In this document: positions 52,975 through 61,139 of the stretch, in pieces | Position numbering within the stretch: the first letter of the stretch is position 1 | Layout of the letters: each line of letters opens with the position of its first letter | Source of the DNA: Neorhizobium lilium | Lineage (GTDB): Bacteria > Pseudomonadota > Alphaproteobacteria > Rhizobiales > Rhizobiaceae | Assembly (NCBI RefSeq): GCF_004053875.1 | Contig: NZ_SBIP01000008.1 | Coordinates: 39,606 to 103,605, forward strand | Length of the DNA: 64,000 bases | Direction: 5' to 3' | Notes under the pieces: model-generated | Databases searched by the model: none | Told to the model about the DNA's origin: nothing | What the model saw: only the letters and a program-made list of their open reading frames with translations | Position numbers and translations under genes: made by a program

Positions 52975-53168
52975 CCATGCGCCCCCCGATAGATCCGGAA
53001 CCTTTGTGCCATGGCACACGCCTCGCTCGCCTCCAGGGCCGACAGCGCGAACCGCTGGCGAAGTTCCGGGATAATCGGTTGCGGCGGACTTTGCTCATCG
53101 GCTAGCCACATAGCGGCTCGCTCGACGGAGGCGGAATGTTGGATATCGGAGGGGCTACGATCGCTCAT
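52971..53168 (-). CDS. Small hypothetical phage protein
   Basis: 65 aa, helical, with a hydrophobic/amphipathic middle (RAAMWLADEQS) and C-terminal RRFALSAL-like helix. Coupled by 4-nt overlaps to both neighbours in the early leftward unit. No recognised family. Confidence 0.5.
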   Translation of the reverse strand: MSDRSPSDIQHSASVERAAMWLADEQSPPQPIIPELRQRFALSALEASEACAMAQRFRIYRGAHG

Positions 53169-53350
53169 GCAGCCTCCCTAAAAAAAGCTACGAGCTGACC
53201 GCGCTCCGCTACCCACCGCCCGCCTACCTTCTTTGCCGGCAGTTCGCCCTTCTCAAGCAGGTGAAAGGTTATCCTTGGCGAGCGGCCAATGACCTTAGCG
53301 ATCTCCTCTCCACCCCATATCAAATCCATTTTGTTTTCTGCCTCTGCCAT
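53165..53350 (-). CDS. AlpA/excisionase-type DNA-binding protein
   Basis: 61 aa. IWGGEEIAKVIGRSPRITFH is a winged-helix/AlpA recognition helix, followed by the PAKKVGGRWVAERGQL beta hairpin typical of MerR/Xis relatives. AGAGG lies ~9 nt before ATG 53350. First gene of the leftward unit; it could be an excisionase or an early regulator of the divergent integrase. Confidence 0.7.
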   Translation of the reverse strand: MAEAENKMDLIWGGEEIAKVIGRSPRITFHLLEKGELPAKKVGGRWVAERGQLVAFFREAA

Positions 53351-53382
53351 TCACCAAGCCTCTCGTAAGTGGACCATTCGTA

Positions 53383-53435
53383 ACCACGGTGATCACGTAA
53401 CCACCGTGGTGACTTGCTGTCAAGACCACGGTGGT
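53383..53435. promoter_or_regulatory. Triple ACCAC-N-GTGGT operator of the lysogeny switch
   Basis: Three 11-bp palindromes: ACCACGGTGAT (53383-53393), ACCACCGTGGT (53400-53410), ACCACGGTGGT (53425-53435), in the 117-nt gap between the AlpA-like gene and the Arc-family gene. They probably bind the Arc-type regulator. Confidence 0.65.
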
Positions 53436-53467
53436 GCTATGTGGGGACAAAATGGATGGGGCGAGTA

Positions 53468-53962
53468 ATGGGTAGAGAAGATCCGCAGCTAAAGCTGAGA
53501 CTGACAGAGGACATGAAGGGCCGGATCACTGAAGCTGCGAAGGCGAACGGCCGCTCCGTAAATGCTGAGATCGTAGCTCGACTGGAAGCGTACGAGGCTG
53601 GCGGAGATGTCGGCCAAGATTGGAAGCGCCGCTTTGCGGAAGAGCAAGACGCGTACCGTCGGATGGAACGGCTTTATGACGGCACCTTCGATGTAGCAAT
53701 GAACTACCGGACAATCCTAGCGACGGTGCGCGGACAGCTCCTGCAGTACGTCGGATTGGTGAAGTCACTAGCAAGCATTATCACGAACCTTGAAGGACCG
53801 CCGCCGCCGGATGCTATCGATTTGGCTACGCGACTAGAAGCAGCCGCTTCCGAAACAAAGGAACGCTTATCGCAAGAGACACCATTAGATCAGGCGAAGA
53901 GCGAGCTGAAAAAACTTGAAGCCTTGATCAGCAAGTCGGATGATCTCACGAAGAGGGACTAG
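53468..53962 (+). CDS. Arc-family (ribbon-helix-helix) regulator with coiled-coil tail
   Basis: 164 aa. N-terminal RHH domain: PQLKLRLTEDMKGRITEAAK and NGRSVNAEIVARLE are a textbook Arc/MetJ strand and two helices. Residues ~70-160 are helical and may mediate oligomerisation. Start ATG 53468 with GGGGCGAG upstream; ATG 53456 is the alternative. Stops 2 nt before the integrase gene, so the two are coexpressed. Confidence 0.82.
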   Translation: MGREDPQLKLRLTEDMKGRITEAAKANGRSVNAEIVARLEAYEAGGDVGQDWKRRFAEEQDAYRRMERLYDGTFDVAMNYRTILATVRGQLLQYVGLVKSLASIITNLEGPPPPDAIDLATRLEAAASETKERLSQETPLDQAKSELKKLEALISKSDDLTKRD

Positions 53963-53964
53963 CG

Positions 53965-55200
53965 ATGTCAGTCCGGAAGCGCGAATGGACCACTCCGAAC
54001 GGCACTCAAAAATCGGCTTGGGTGGTTGATTATACCGACATGACCGGTACCCGACGGCTGAAAACGTTTCGGCTGAAAAAGGAAGCCGACCATTTTGCCG
54101 CAACGGCGTCGGTCGAGGTACGCGAGGGTGTGCATGTTGCCGACAGCGCCAGCGCGACTGTCGAGGCGGCTGGCAAACTGTGGATCGCGGGATGCAAAGC
54201 TTCAAACCTAGAACGATCGACGATCGACCAATACGAACGTCATCTACGGTTGCATATCGTGCCGTTCATCGGTGCGCTCAAGCTTTCCTCAATATCGATA
54301 GCCAAGGTACGAGCCTTCGAGGATGCTCTGAGAGAAGCGGGCCGAACGGCAATCATGATCAAGAAGGTCGTCGTAAGCCTTGGAACACTCATCGCAGACG
54401 CACAGGAGCGCGGGCTCGTGGCCCGGAACATCGTACGCGACTTAAAAGGTAGGAGGGGATCAGGGGAGAAACGCCAAGAGAGACGCCAGAAGGGCCGCCT
54501 CAAGGTTGGCGTGGATATTCCGACGCGCGAGGAAGCTAAAGCCCTCGTAGGCGTCCTGCAGGGACGGTATCGGCCGCTCTTTCTAACGGCCATTTTCTGC
54601 GGCTTGCGTTCGTCGGAGTTGCGCGGGCTGCGCTGGCAGGATGTAGATCTCGGAAAGAACGAGATACGCGTTCATCAGCGCGCCGATCGGTACAACGATA
54701 TCGGCAAGCCGAAGTCGATTGCTGGCGAAAGGTCGCTACCTGCCCCGCCTATGGTGATGAACGCCCTGAAGCAATGGAAATTGGTTTGCCCGAAGCGGGA
54801 CACCGGGAAGACGGATGCGGCCGGTGAGAAAATCAAGGTTCTCGAGCTCGTCTTTCCGACTGGCGCCGGCAACGTTGAAACCCTCAACAACTACCTCCGC
54901 CGCGGCCTGCACCCAGCGTGGATCGCGGCCGGTGTGACGGTCGTCACCGGCGAGGTCGACAAGGACAGTCAGCCGATCCTCGATGCGAAGTACAAGGGCT
55001 TGCACGCGTTGCGCCACTTCTATGCCTCGTGGTGCATCAACAGGCGCAAAGACGGTGGCCTGGAACTGCCCCCAAAGGTCGTGCAAGAGCGCTTAGGGCA
55101 TAGCACGATCGCCATGACCATGGATGTGTACGGGCACCTGTTCCCGCGGGGCGACGACGCTGAAGAGATGGCCGAGGCCGAGCGCGCGTTTCTGGCATGA
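53965..55200 (+). CDS. Tyrosine integrase of the island
   Basis: 411 aa, full-length phage integrase: N-terminal arm-binding domain (WTTPNGTQKSAWVVDYTD), SAM-like core-binding domain (~65-165), catalytic Arg in CGLRSSEL, HxxR in HALRHFYAS, the His in LGHSTIAM and nucleophile Tyr in DVYGHLF. Ends 56 nt from attR with GCGACATG arm sites in between. Confidence 0.95.
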   Translation: MSVRKREWTTPNGTQKSAWVVDYTDMTGTRRLKTFRLKKEADHFAATASVEVREGVHVADSASATVEAAGKLWIAGCKASNLERSTIDQYERHLRLHIVPFIGALKLSSISIAKVRAFEDALREAGRTAIMIKKVVVSLGTLIADAQERGLVARNIVRDLKGRRGSGEKRQERRQKGRLKVGVDIPTREEAKALVGVLQGRYRPLFLTAIFCGLRSSELRGLRWQDVDLGKNEIRVHQRADRYNDIGKPKSIAGERSLPAPPMVMNALKQWKLVCPKRDTGKTDAAGEKIKVLELVFPTGAGNVETLNNYLRRGLHPAWIAAGVTVVTGEVDKDSQPILDAKYKGLHALRHFYASWCINRRKDGGLELPPKVVQERLGHSTIAMTMDVYGHLFPRGDDAEEMAEAERAFLA

Positions 55201-55201
55201 C

Positions 55202-55220
55202 GCGACATGGATGCGACATG
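55202..55220. promoter_or_regulatory. Right attachment arm: two direct GCGACATG sites
   Basis: GCGACATG at 55202-55209 and 55213-55220, immediately after the integrase stop and 37 nt before attR; the same octamer occurs in the left arm. Confidence 0.5.
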
Positions 55221-55256
55221 AGACACCTGAAACTCTGCAAAATAAGCCGATGTAGC

Positions 55257-55304
55257 GGATTCCTAATCCTGAGGCCATTGGTTCGAATCCAATTGGGATC
55301 ACCA
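55257..55304 (+). repeat. attR: core and displaced tRNA-Arg 3' half
   Basis: The 20-bp core is identical to 35394-35413 and is followed by ATTGG-TTCGAAT-CCAAT and TGGGATCACCA. It therefore encodes a full tRNA 3' half with a T-arm that differs from the tRNA at 35365 by compensated pairs. It lacks the tRNA 5' half and is not a functional gene. Confidence 0.87.
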
Positions 55305-55307
55305 TAA

Positions 55308-55330
55308 TTCGGCAAATTCGGATTGCCGAA
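55308..55330 (+). terminator. Stem-loop after the displaced tRNA 3' half
   Basis: TTCGGCAA (55308-55315) pairs with TTGCCGAA (55323-55330), 7-nt loop. Probably the original tRNA terminator, which supports attR as the native chromosomal side; no T-run follows. Confidence 0.45.
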
Positions 55331-55364
55331 CCGCAGCCACATAGATGTGAGCTCTGCCGTCTCC

Positions 55365-56369
55365 TTATCGGGACAGGCGGCGTCCGTCTATTCGCAGCCT
55401 CACAAGCAGACCTTCAACCGGCCATTTGTGTTCCACAGTTCCGTTGAGATGGCCCGCCAGAGTGCGACGAAGCAGCTTGCTCCCATACCCTCCCGCCCCC
55501 TCGGGCTTGGCGACTTCGGGGCCGCCTTGCTCCGTCCAGCGGATTTCGACGTCATCCCCGACCATCGAGCCCGACACGTCGAGCGTTCCCTCCGGAACCG
55601 AAAGCGCACCGTATTTCATCGAATTCGTCGCCAGTTCATGGATCACCAGCGCCAGCCCTGTCGCCGCCATCTCGCCGACGCCCAGGCGCGGCACCGCCAC
55701 CCTGATCCTTCCAGCGAAGGCGCCGTCATCGTCATAAGGGGTAAGCAGCACCGTGAAAATGTCTCCCAGCAACGCCGCATTTCCTTGCCCGCTCGGCAAG
55801 GGCCGGACGAGATCATGGGCGCGGCCGAGCGCCGTGAGGCGATTGGTCAGCTGCTTTGTCATGTCCTCGATGGAGGCGGAGGATCGGGACGTGATCAAGG
55901 TCAGACCGGATGCGATAGCCAGCAGGTTTTTCACCCTGTGGCTCATTTCTCCTGCCATGAGTTCATGGCTTTCCTCAGCCTGTTTGCGGCCCGTAACGTC
56001 CAGGAAGATACCCGTCATCAGACGCTGCTTGATGCCTGAATCATTTCCCTGTCCGCGCGCCGAAATCCAGCGAACGTCCTCCCCGACAAGAATCCGAAAG
56101 TCTATTTCATAGGGGCCGATCACAGCCCGGGTCGCGGCAAAGGCTGCCCGAACCCGATCCCGGTCGGCGGGATGAATCTTCTCCGAGAGACGCTCGAATG
56201 TGAGCTCGCCATCCCGGGTCACGTCCCAAAGCGTGTAGCCGTGCCCATCCATCGAGAGGCCATCGGTGTCTACGTTCCAGGACCACAAAGCCACGCCCGC
56301 CGCGCGAATTGCATCGCGCAATTGTTCGAGCCCCCATTCGGGATATTCGGCTTCGCGGTCTGCGGTCAT
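55365..56369 (-). CDS. HWE-family sensor histidine kinase with PAS domain
   Basis: 334 aa, no membrane helix. PAS fold at ~15-125 ending in the PAC-like IFLDVTGRKQAEE, then the HWE phospho-acceptor His in GEMSHRVKNLLAIASGL, the N-box LVIHELATNSMKYGAL and WTEQGGP. Stand-alone soluble HWE kinases often act in the general stress response or light/redox sensing. Start ATG 56369 with GAGGG just upstream. Confidence 0.88.
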   Translation of the reverse strand: MTADREAEYPEWGLEQLRDAIRAAGVALWSWNVDTDGLSMDGHGYTLWDVTRDGELTFERLSEKIHPADRDRVRAAFAATRAVIGPYEIDFRILVGEDVRWISARGQGNDSGIKQRLMTGIFLDVTGRKQAEESHELMAGEMSHRVKNLLAIASGLTLITSRSSASIEDMTKQLTNRLTALGRAHDLVRPLPSGQGNAALLGDIFTVLLTPYDDDGAFAGRIRVAVPRLGVGEMAATGLALVIHELATNSMKYGALSVPEGTLDVSGSMVGDDVEIRWTEQGGPEVAKPEGAGGYGSKLLRRTLAGHLNGTVEHKWPVEGLLVRLRIDGRRLSR

Positions 56370-56423
56370 TTTACCCTCATACCTTCTCAAGCATTGTAAG
56401 ACGGCAATGCCCCAGCACAAACG

Positions 56424-56453
56424 AAAAAGGCCGGACTCATGGTCCGGCCTTTC
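56424..56453 (-). terminator. Strong terminator of the cold-shock gene (possibly bidirectional)
   Basis: A perfect 9-bp stem AGGCCGGAC/GTCCGGCCT (56428-56436 with 56442-56450). Leftward the tail is T-rich; rightward there is also a short T-run. Confidence 0.8.
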
Positions 56454-56513
56454 AATCAACTTGCTTCCAGCAGTGCCAGTACATCCGTGGTCAAAGCGAA
56501 AGCAGAATTCGAA

Positions 56514-56723
56514 TTAGGCAGCCTGCAGGTTGCAAGCAGACATCTTGCCCGACTTGTTGTCGCGCTCGAGTTCGTAGCCGATCTTCTGGCCTTCGACGAT
56601 TTCGCGCATTCCGGCGCGTTCGACGGCCGAGATGTGGACGAACGCGTCAGCGCCGCCATTGTCAGGCTGGATGAAGCCGAAGCCCTTGGTGGAATTAAAC
56701 CATTTTACTGTGCCAGTGGTCAT
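56514..56723 (-). CDS. Cold-shock protein (CspA family)
   Basis: 69-aa OB-fold nucleic-acid chaperone. RNP1 (KGFGFIQ) and RNP2 (DAFVHIS) are both intact. AAGGG lies 7 nt before ATG 56723. It has a long ~140-nt leader from a promoter at 56872-56900, as in cold-inducible csp mRNAs. Single gene with its own terminator. Confidence 0.95.
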   Translation of the reverse strand: MTTGTVKWFNSTKGFGFIQPDNGGADAFVHISAVERAGMREIVEGQKIGYELERDNKSGKMSACNLQAA

Positions 56724-56871
56724 GATGAACCCTTTCAAAGCAGAAGTGAAGGACCGCGCAGCTTGAAGCTACGCAGATAGTGATAACGATATTTTTGAAA
56801 GGAAGGTTCGTTCAGGCGCGGTGCTAATCGCGCGGTAACCAAAGCTCAGCAAGCAAAAGATCGATGAACCC

Positions 56872-56900
56872 TAGATAAGGAGGATCGCTTTGAAAGTCAA
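56872..56900 (-). promoter_or_regulatory. Sigma-70-type promoter of the cold-shock gene
   Basis: Reading leftward: -35 TTGACT (56895-56900), 17-nt spacer, -10 TATCTA (56872-56877). Transcription start near 56865 leaves a ~141-nt leader (56724-56865), which may hold a temperature-sensitive structure. Confidence 0.65.
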
Positions 56901-56923
56901 CCTTTAGTTTTTGCGACCCATTG

Positions 56924-56947
56924 ATATGTCCGCTTACCCGGACATAT
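56924..56947. promoter_or_regulatory. Palindrome 8 nt upstream of the 56955 gene
   Basis: ATATGTCCG (56924-56932) and CGGACATAT (56939-56947) are a perfect 9-bp inverted repeat with a 6-nt centre. No Shine-Dalgarno lies between it and ATG 56955, so it may be an operator or an RNA hairpin controlling that start. Confidence 0.45.
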
Positions 56948-56954
56948 AAGCACG

Positions 56955-57272
56955 ATGGAAAAGACCCAGATAGACGACATTAACGAGCAAATCCTGAAGC
57001 TTCGCACGGCTCTGCCCATATGGGGTGTAGAGGCGAACGACCTGGTCGAACTAGCCCGGAACGCCGAAAGGGCCGCCGTCCCCGTTGACGAACGCACCAT
57101 GCAGCGTGTTCGCGGGCTGATCGAGACGACGACCGGTTGGCACAATACCCTTCTCTATTGGGAGGAACAGGATGCGGCACCCGCTTTGAGCGCCGATATT
57201 CGCGTGCTGCGCGGATCGCTCGATGCAATGCGAACGGAAGTCGCGACGGCAACTGCTATGTTCTCCAGCTGA
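56955..57272 (+). CDS. Hypothetical helical protein
   Basis: 105 aa, all-helical with amphipathic heptads (EKTQIDDINEQILKLRTAL, VRGLIETTTGWHNTLLYW). No known family. Divergent from the cold-shock gene. Confidence 0.55.
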   Translation: MEKTQIDDINEQILKLRTALPIWGVEANDLVELARNAERAAVPVDERTMQRVRGLIETTTGWHNTLLYWEEQDAAPALSADIRVLRGSLDAMRTEVATATAMFSS

Positions 57273-57532
57273 GACGGACAGCTGTCTGTCGGCATCGCGA
57301 ATAAGCGGCCGCATTCTCTGTCAATCGGTACATAGCCAGGCTGGAGGTGCTGTGGGCTGGTGCAGCCTGCTGCCTTGTCGGGCGCGCTCAAGGGCCGAAC
57401 GCGCCTTCAGATTATTCGTCCCTTTCGCCCCGGCATTCCCGCCTGCGGCGCATGAAGTCGCTCCCTTGATCTTTGTCACAGACGGGCAGTGGTGGTTGGC
57501 TAAGGTGGGCGCGAATTCCAAAGGATCACGTC

Positions 57533-59926
57533 ATGCCATCAGATGCCTCGATGTCCGCGACCAGGACGACCGCTCACGAGCTATCCCTCATCGACCGCTA
57601 CTGGCGCGCCGCCAATTACCTGTCCGTTGGCCAAATCTACTTGCTCGACAACCCGCTCCTGCGCGACCCCTTGAAGCCGGAGCACATCAAGCCGCGCTTG
57701 CTAGGCCATTGGGGCACCACGCCGGGTCTCAACTTCATCTACGCTCATATGAACCGGATTATCCGTGAGCAGGATGCCAATGTCATCTATATCTGCGGTC
57801 CCGGGCACGGCGGACCGGGAATGGTCGCCAACACCTATCTTGAAGGCACCTATAGCGAAATCTATCCGGATATCAGCGAATCCGCCCAAGGCATGCAGAA
57901 GCTGTTCAAGCAGTTCTCCTTCCCTGGCGGCATTCCGAGCCATGCGGCGCCGGAAACGCCAGGGTCCATCCACGAAGGCGGTGAACTCGGTTACGCTCTC
58001 ATGCACGCCTATGGCGCCGCCTTCGACAATCCCGATCTGCTTGTCGCTTGCGTGATAGGCGACGGCGAGGCCGAAACCGGCCCGCTAGCCGCCAGTTGGC
58101 ATTCCAACAAATTCCTCGATCCCGTCCGCGACGGCGCGGTTCTGCCGATCCTCCACCTGAACGGCTACAAGATTGCCGGTCCCACCTTGTTGGGACGAAC
58201 CAGCGACGAGGATCTGAAAAAACTGTTCGAAGGCTATGGCTACGAGCCCTTCTTCGTCGAGGGGCATGACCCGGAGCCCATGCACCGGCAAATGGCGGAA
58301 ACCCTGGACGTCGTCGTTGCGCGCATCCGCACCATACAAAAGGAAGCTCGCGACGGCACGACGGTGGACGGCGTTCCGCGCTGGCCGATGATCGTGCTGC
58401 GCAGCCCCAAGGGCTGGACCGGTCCCAAGGAGGTGGACGGCAAACGGGTCGAGGGCTTCTGGCGTGCGCATCAGGTGCCGGTGTCCAATTGCCGTGGTGA
58501 CGAGGGACACCGCAAGATCCTCGATGACTGGATGCGCAGCTACGACCCGGAAGATCTGTTCGATGCCGATGGCCGTCTGAAGCAGGAATTGCGCGACCTT
58601 GCGCCTCGCGGCGAACGCCGCATGGGCGCCAATCCCCATGCCAATGGCGGGCTGTTGCGCAAGGAACTCGTAACGCCGGCCATCCGCGACTACCAGGTCC
58701 GGATCGAAAAGCGCGGCGCTGCCATGGTTCAGTCGACGGAGATCCTGGGCCACTACCTGCGCGACACGATGACCCTCAATGCGGATCAGGCCAACTTCCG
58801 CATTTTCGGCCCGGACGAAACGGAATCAAACCGCCTTGGAAGCCTCTTCGAGGTGACGGACCGGGTCTGGATGGAAAAGATCGAGCCCTATGACGTGCAT
58901 CTGTCCCGCAACGGCCGCGTCATGGAAGTGTTGTCGGAACATCTCTGCCAGGGCTGGCTGGAAGGCTATCTCCTGACCGGCCGGCACGGCCTGTTCTCCT
59001 GCTACGAAGCCTTCATCCACATCATCGATTCCATGTTCAACCAGCACGCCAAGTGGCTGAAGGTGAGCCGGGAACTGGAATGGCGCAAGCCGATCTCGTC
59101 TCTCAACTACCTCCTCACCTCCCATGTCTGGCGGCAGGATCATAACGGCTTCTCGCACCAGGACCCGGGCTTCGTGGATCTTGTCGCCAACAAGAGGGCC
59201 GACACCGTGCGCGTCTACCTGCCGCCGGATGCCAACACGCTGCTCTGGGTCGGCGACCACTGCCTGAAGACCTGGGATCGCGTCAATGTCATCGTCGCCG
59301 GCAAGCAGCCGGAGCCGCAATGGCTGAACATGGATGAGGCAATCGCCCATTGCGAGATAGGCGCCGGTATCTGGGACTGGGCAGGCACCGAAGGCGATGC
59401 CGTGGCGCCGGACGTGGTGATGGCCTGCGCCGGCGACGTGCCGACGATGGAAACGCTGGCCGCCGTCATGGTCCTGCGGGAGGCCATTCCCGAGCTCAAG
59501 ATCCGCGTCGTCAACGTCGTCGATCTCATGGCGCTGCAATCCACGGACCAGCATCCGCACGGACTATCCGACGAGGATTTCGATCGGATGTTCACGACCG
59601 ACAGGCCGGTGATCTTCGCCTATCATGGTTATCCCTACCTCATCCACCGGCTGACCTATAAGCGTACCAACCACCGCAATATCCATGTCCGCGGTTTCAT
59701 CGAGGAAGGGACGACGACCACGCCTTTCGACATGACGGTGCTGAACGAACTCGACCGCTTCCATCTGGCCATCGAAGCGATCGAACGCATCCCTGGCTTG
59801 AAGGACAAGGTGGTCCATGTGCTGGAAGCCTTGCGCGGCAAGCTCCAGGAACACCGCCACTATGTGGGCGTACACGGCGAAGACATGCCGGAGATCCAGA
59901 ATTGGACCTGGTCGGACCCGGTTTAA
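57533..59926 (+). CDS. xfp: Phosphoketolase (xylulose-5-P/fructose-6-P)
   Basis: TPP-dependent cleavage of xylulose-5-phosphate or fructose-6-phosphate to acetyl phosphate plus a sugar phosphate. 797 aa, normal length. Family marks: HWGTTPGLNFIYAHMNR, GGPGMVANTYLEGTYSEIYP, IHEGGELGYAL, and TPP/Mg site GDGEAETGPLAASWHSNKF. AAGGA precedes ATG 57533 by 8 nt. The 260 nt upstream hold no gene I can support. Confidence 0.95.
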   Translation: MPSDASMSATRTTAHELSLIDRYWRAANYLSVGQIYLLDNPLLRDPLKPEHIKPRLLGHWGTTPGLNFIYAHMNRIIREQDANVIYICGPGHGGPGMVANTYLEGTYSEIYPDISESAQGMQKLFKQFSFPGGIPSHAAPETPGSIHEGGELGYALMHAYGAAFDNPDLLVACVIGDGEAETGPLAASWHSNKFLDPVRDGAVLPILHLNGYKIAGPTLLGRTSDEDLKKLFEGYGYEPFFVEGHDPEPMHRQMAETLDVVVARIRTIQKEARDGTTVDGVPRWPMIVLRSPKGWTGPKEVDGKRVEGFWRAHQVPVSNCRGDEGHRKILDDWMRSYDPEDLFDADGRLKQELRDLAPRGERRMGANPHANGGLLRKELVTPAIRDYQVRIEKRGAAMVQSTEILGHYLRDTMTLNADQANFRIFGPDETESNRLGSLFEVTDRVWMEKIEPYDVHLSRNGRVMEVLSEHLCQGWLEGYLLTGRHGLFSCYEAFIHIIDSMFNQHAKWLKVSRELEWRKPISSLNYLLTSHVWRQDHNGFSHQDPGFVDLVANKRADTVRVYLPPDANTLLWVGDHCLKTWDRVNVIVAGKQPEPQWLNMDEAIAHCEIGAGIWDWAGTEGDAVAPDVVMACAGDVPTMETLAAVMVLREAIPELKIRVVNVVDLMALQSTDQHPHGLSDEDFDRMFTTDRPVIFAYHGYPYLIHRLTYKRTNHRNIHVRGFIEEGTTTTPFDMTVLNELDRFHLAIEAIERIPGLKDKVVHVLEALRGKLQEHRHYVGVHGEDMPEIQNWTWSDPV

Positions 59927-59944
59927 CGCGTAGGGAGATCCGCA

Positions 59945-60412
59945 ATGGCGGCAAAGCGCAGTGCGGGCCTGCTGATCTTCCGGCGCGTAGAGCAAGACCT
60001 GCAGGTTCTGCTCGTCCACCCCGGCGGTCCTTTCTGGGCTCGCCGGGACGAGGCCGCATGGTCCATCCCCAAAGGCCTGGTGGAAGAGGGCGAGGACGAA
60101 CTGGAAGCTGCAAGGCGGGAGGTGCAGGAGGAGACGGGCATCCTGATCGATGGCGAATGCCAGTGGCTGGGGGAGTACCGTCAGCCGGGCGGCAAACGCG
60201 TGCTGGCCTGGTGCGTGGAAGACGGTGCCGACATCGATGCCACCCGCATCGTCAGCAACAGCTTCACGATGGAATACCCGCCGAAATCGGGACGCATGCA
60301 GGAGTTTCCCGAAGTGGACAAGGCGGGCTGGTTCAATCTCGGCCCCGCCGCGGTGAAGATCCTAAAGGGGCAGAAGCCCATGCTCGACGATCTACAAGAC
60401 CTGTTGGGGTGA
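59945..60412 (+). CDS. NUDIX hydrolase
   Basis: 155 aa. The Nudix box GLVEEGEDELEAARREVQEE followed by TGI is complete (G-x5-E-x7-REV-x2-EE-x-G). Starts 18 nt after the phosphoketolase stop with GGGAG 8 nt before ATG, so it is cotranscribed. Substrate unknown; a nucleotide or sugar-phosphate derivative is plausible. Confidence 0.9.
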   Translation: MAAKRSAGLLIFRRVEQDLQVLLVHPGGPFWARRDEAAWSIPKGLVEEGEDELEAARREVQEETGILIDGECQWLGEYRQPGGKRVLAWCVEDGADIDATRIVSNSFTMEYPPKSGRMQEFPEVDKAGWFNLGPAAVKILKGQKPMLDDLQDLLG

Positions 60413-60417
60413 CGCCG

Positions 60418-61071
60418 TCAAACGGTCCGACGCCCATCCTCTCTACGCGCCGGAGCCGGCTCCGGCAGAGGGTGCGCCGGAACCTCCTGATGACGAAGCG
60501 GCCGTGCCTCCTCGATATATTGAGCGCCCTTACCTTGTTCCAGCACGCGCCTTTGACGCGAATTCGGAACATGGTGGCGTTTCCGGGCGGCGCGCAGCGA
60601 TGCCGTCCCCAGAAGGGCAGCGGCAAGCCAGCCGAGCACCAAGCCTATGCCCGTCCAGGCAAGCCCAGCGATGGTAACAGGTATGCCGGGGCTAAAGTCG
60701 GCCCAGGCGCTAGTGACGAGATCAGGGTCTGGATTGCGCAGAATGACGAAGGGTTTTCCAAGCGGCGACGCCTGGCTGAGGTCGCGGCTCTGCTGTTCCA
60801 GCGCCTGGTAGCGGTCGAAGCTGTAGCGCATGGAGTCGCCCTGCGACCGCAGGAACTGCTCACCTGACGATGAATAAAGTCCCAAAGCCTTATCCCGGTC
60901 GAGACCGTTACGGGTCGCCTCGCTATCGAAACGGCTAATGACCGCCCGCAGCTCATCAAGAGCGCCGCCGATGCGTTGACGGTATTGCTGCGCAAATTCC
61001 GGCGCCTGGGAAAAGAAGATCCCTCCGAGAATGGCCATCGCCATGGTCAGCATTCGTCCGATCATCAGCAT
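60418..61071 (-). CDS. DUF2937-family membrane protein
   Basis: 217 aa. N-terminal membrane segment (MLTMAMAILGGIFFSQ), a periplasmic-type middle with QQYRQRIGGALDELRAVI, a second segment at ~130-155 (IAGLAWTGIGLVLGWLAAAL) and a basic C-terminal tail. The order matches DUF2937. Convergent with the NUDIX gene. Confidence 0.75.
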   Translation of the reverse strand: MLMIGRMLTMAMAILGGIFFSQAPEFAQQYRQRIGGALDELRAVISRFDSEATRNGLDRDKALGLYSSSGEQFLRSQGDSMRYSFDRYQALEQQSRDLSQASPLGKPFVILRNPDPDLVTSAWADFSPGIPVTIAGLAWTGIGLVLGWLAAALLGTASLRAARKRHHVPNSRQRRVLEQGKGAQYIEEARPLRHQEVPAHPLPEPAPARREDGRRTV

Positions 61072-61139
61072 GGCCTGCTCCCCTTTTCCGCGTTAACGAG
61101 CCAGGCAATCAAAAGTTGCCAATATGGGAGAGCCCGGCC

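Larger units (their letters stand above)
35394..55304. mobile_element. Prophage-like integrated element in tRNA-Arg
   Basis: About 19.9 kb between the tRNA (20-bp core GGATTCCTAATCCTGAGGCC at 35394-35413) and a second copy (55257-55276) followed by a complete tRNA 3' half. Includes an end-proximal tyrosine integrase, an Arc-family regulator, a divergent control region, a long leftward unit with replication and tail/head-assembly genes, plus cargo on the left. Codon and base use look more A/T-rich and less regular than the flanking core. No portal, capsid or large terminase gene is recognisable. Confidence 0.92.

Noticed and set aside
57273..57532. A gene in the 260-nt gap before phosphoketolase
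   Set aside because: Open frames here are short, lack ribosome sites, and read into the phosphoketolase leader; only a small GGACAGCTGTCTG-type palindrome is seen.
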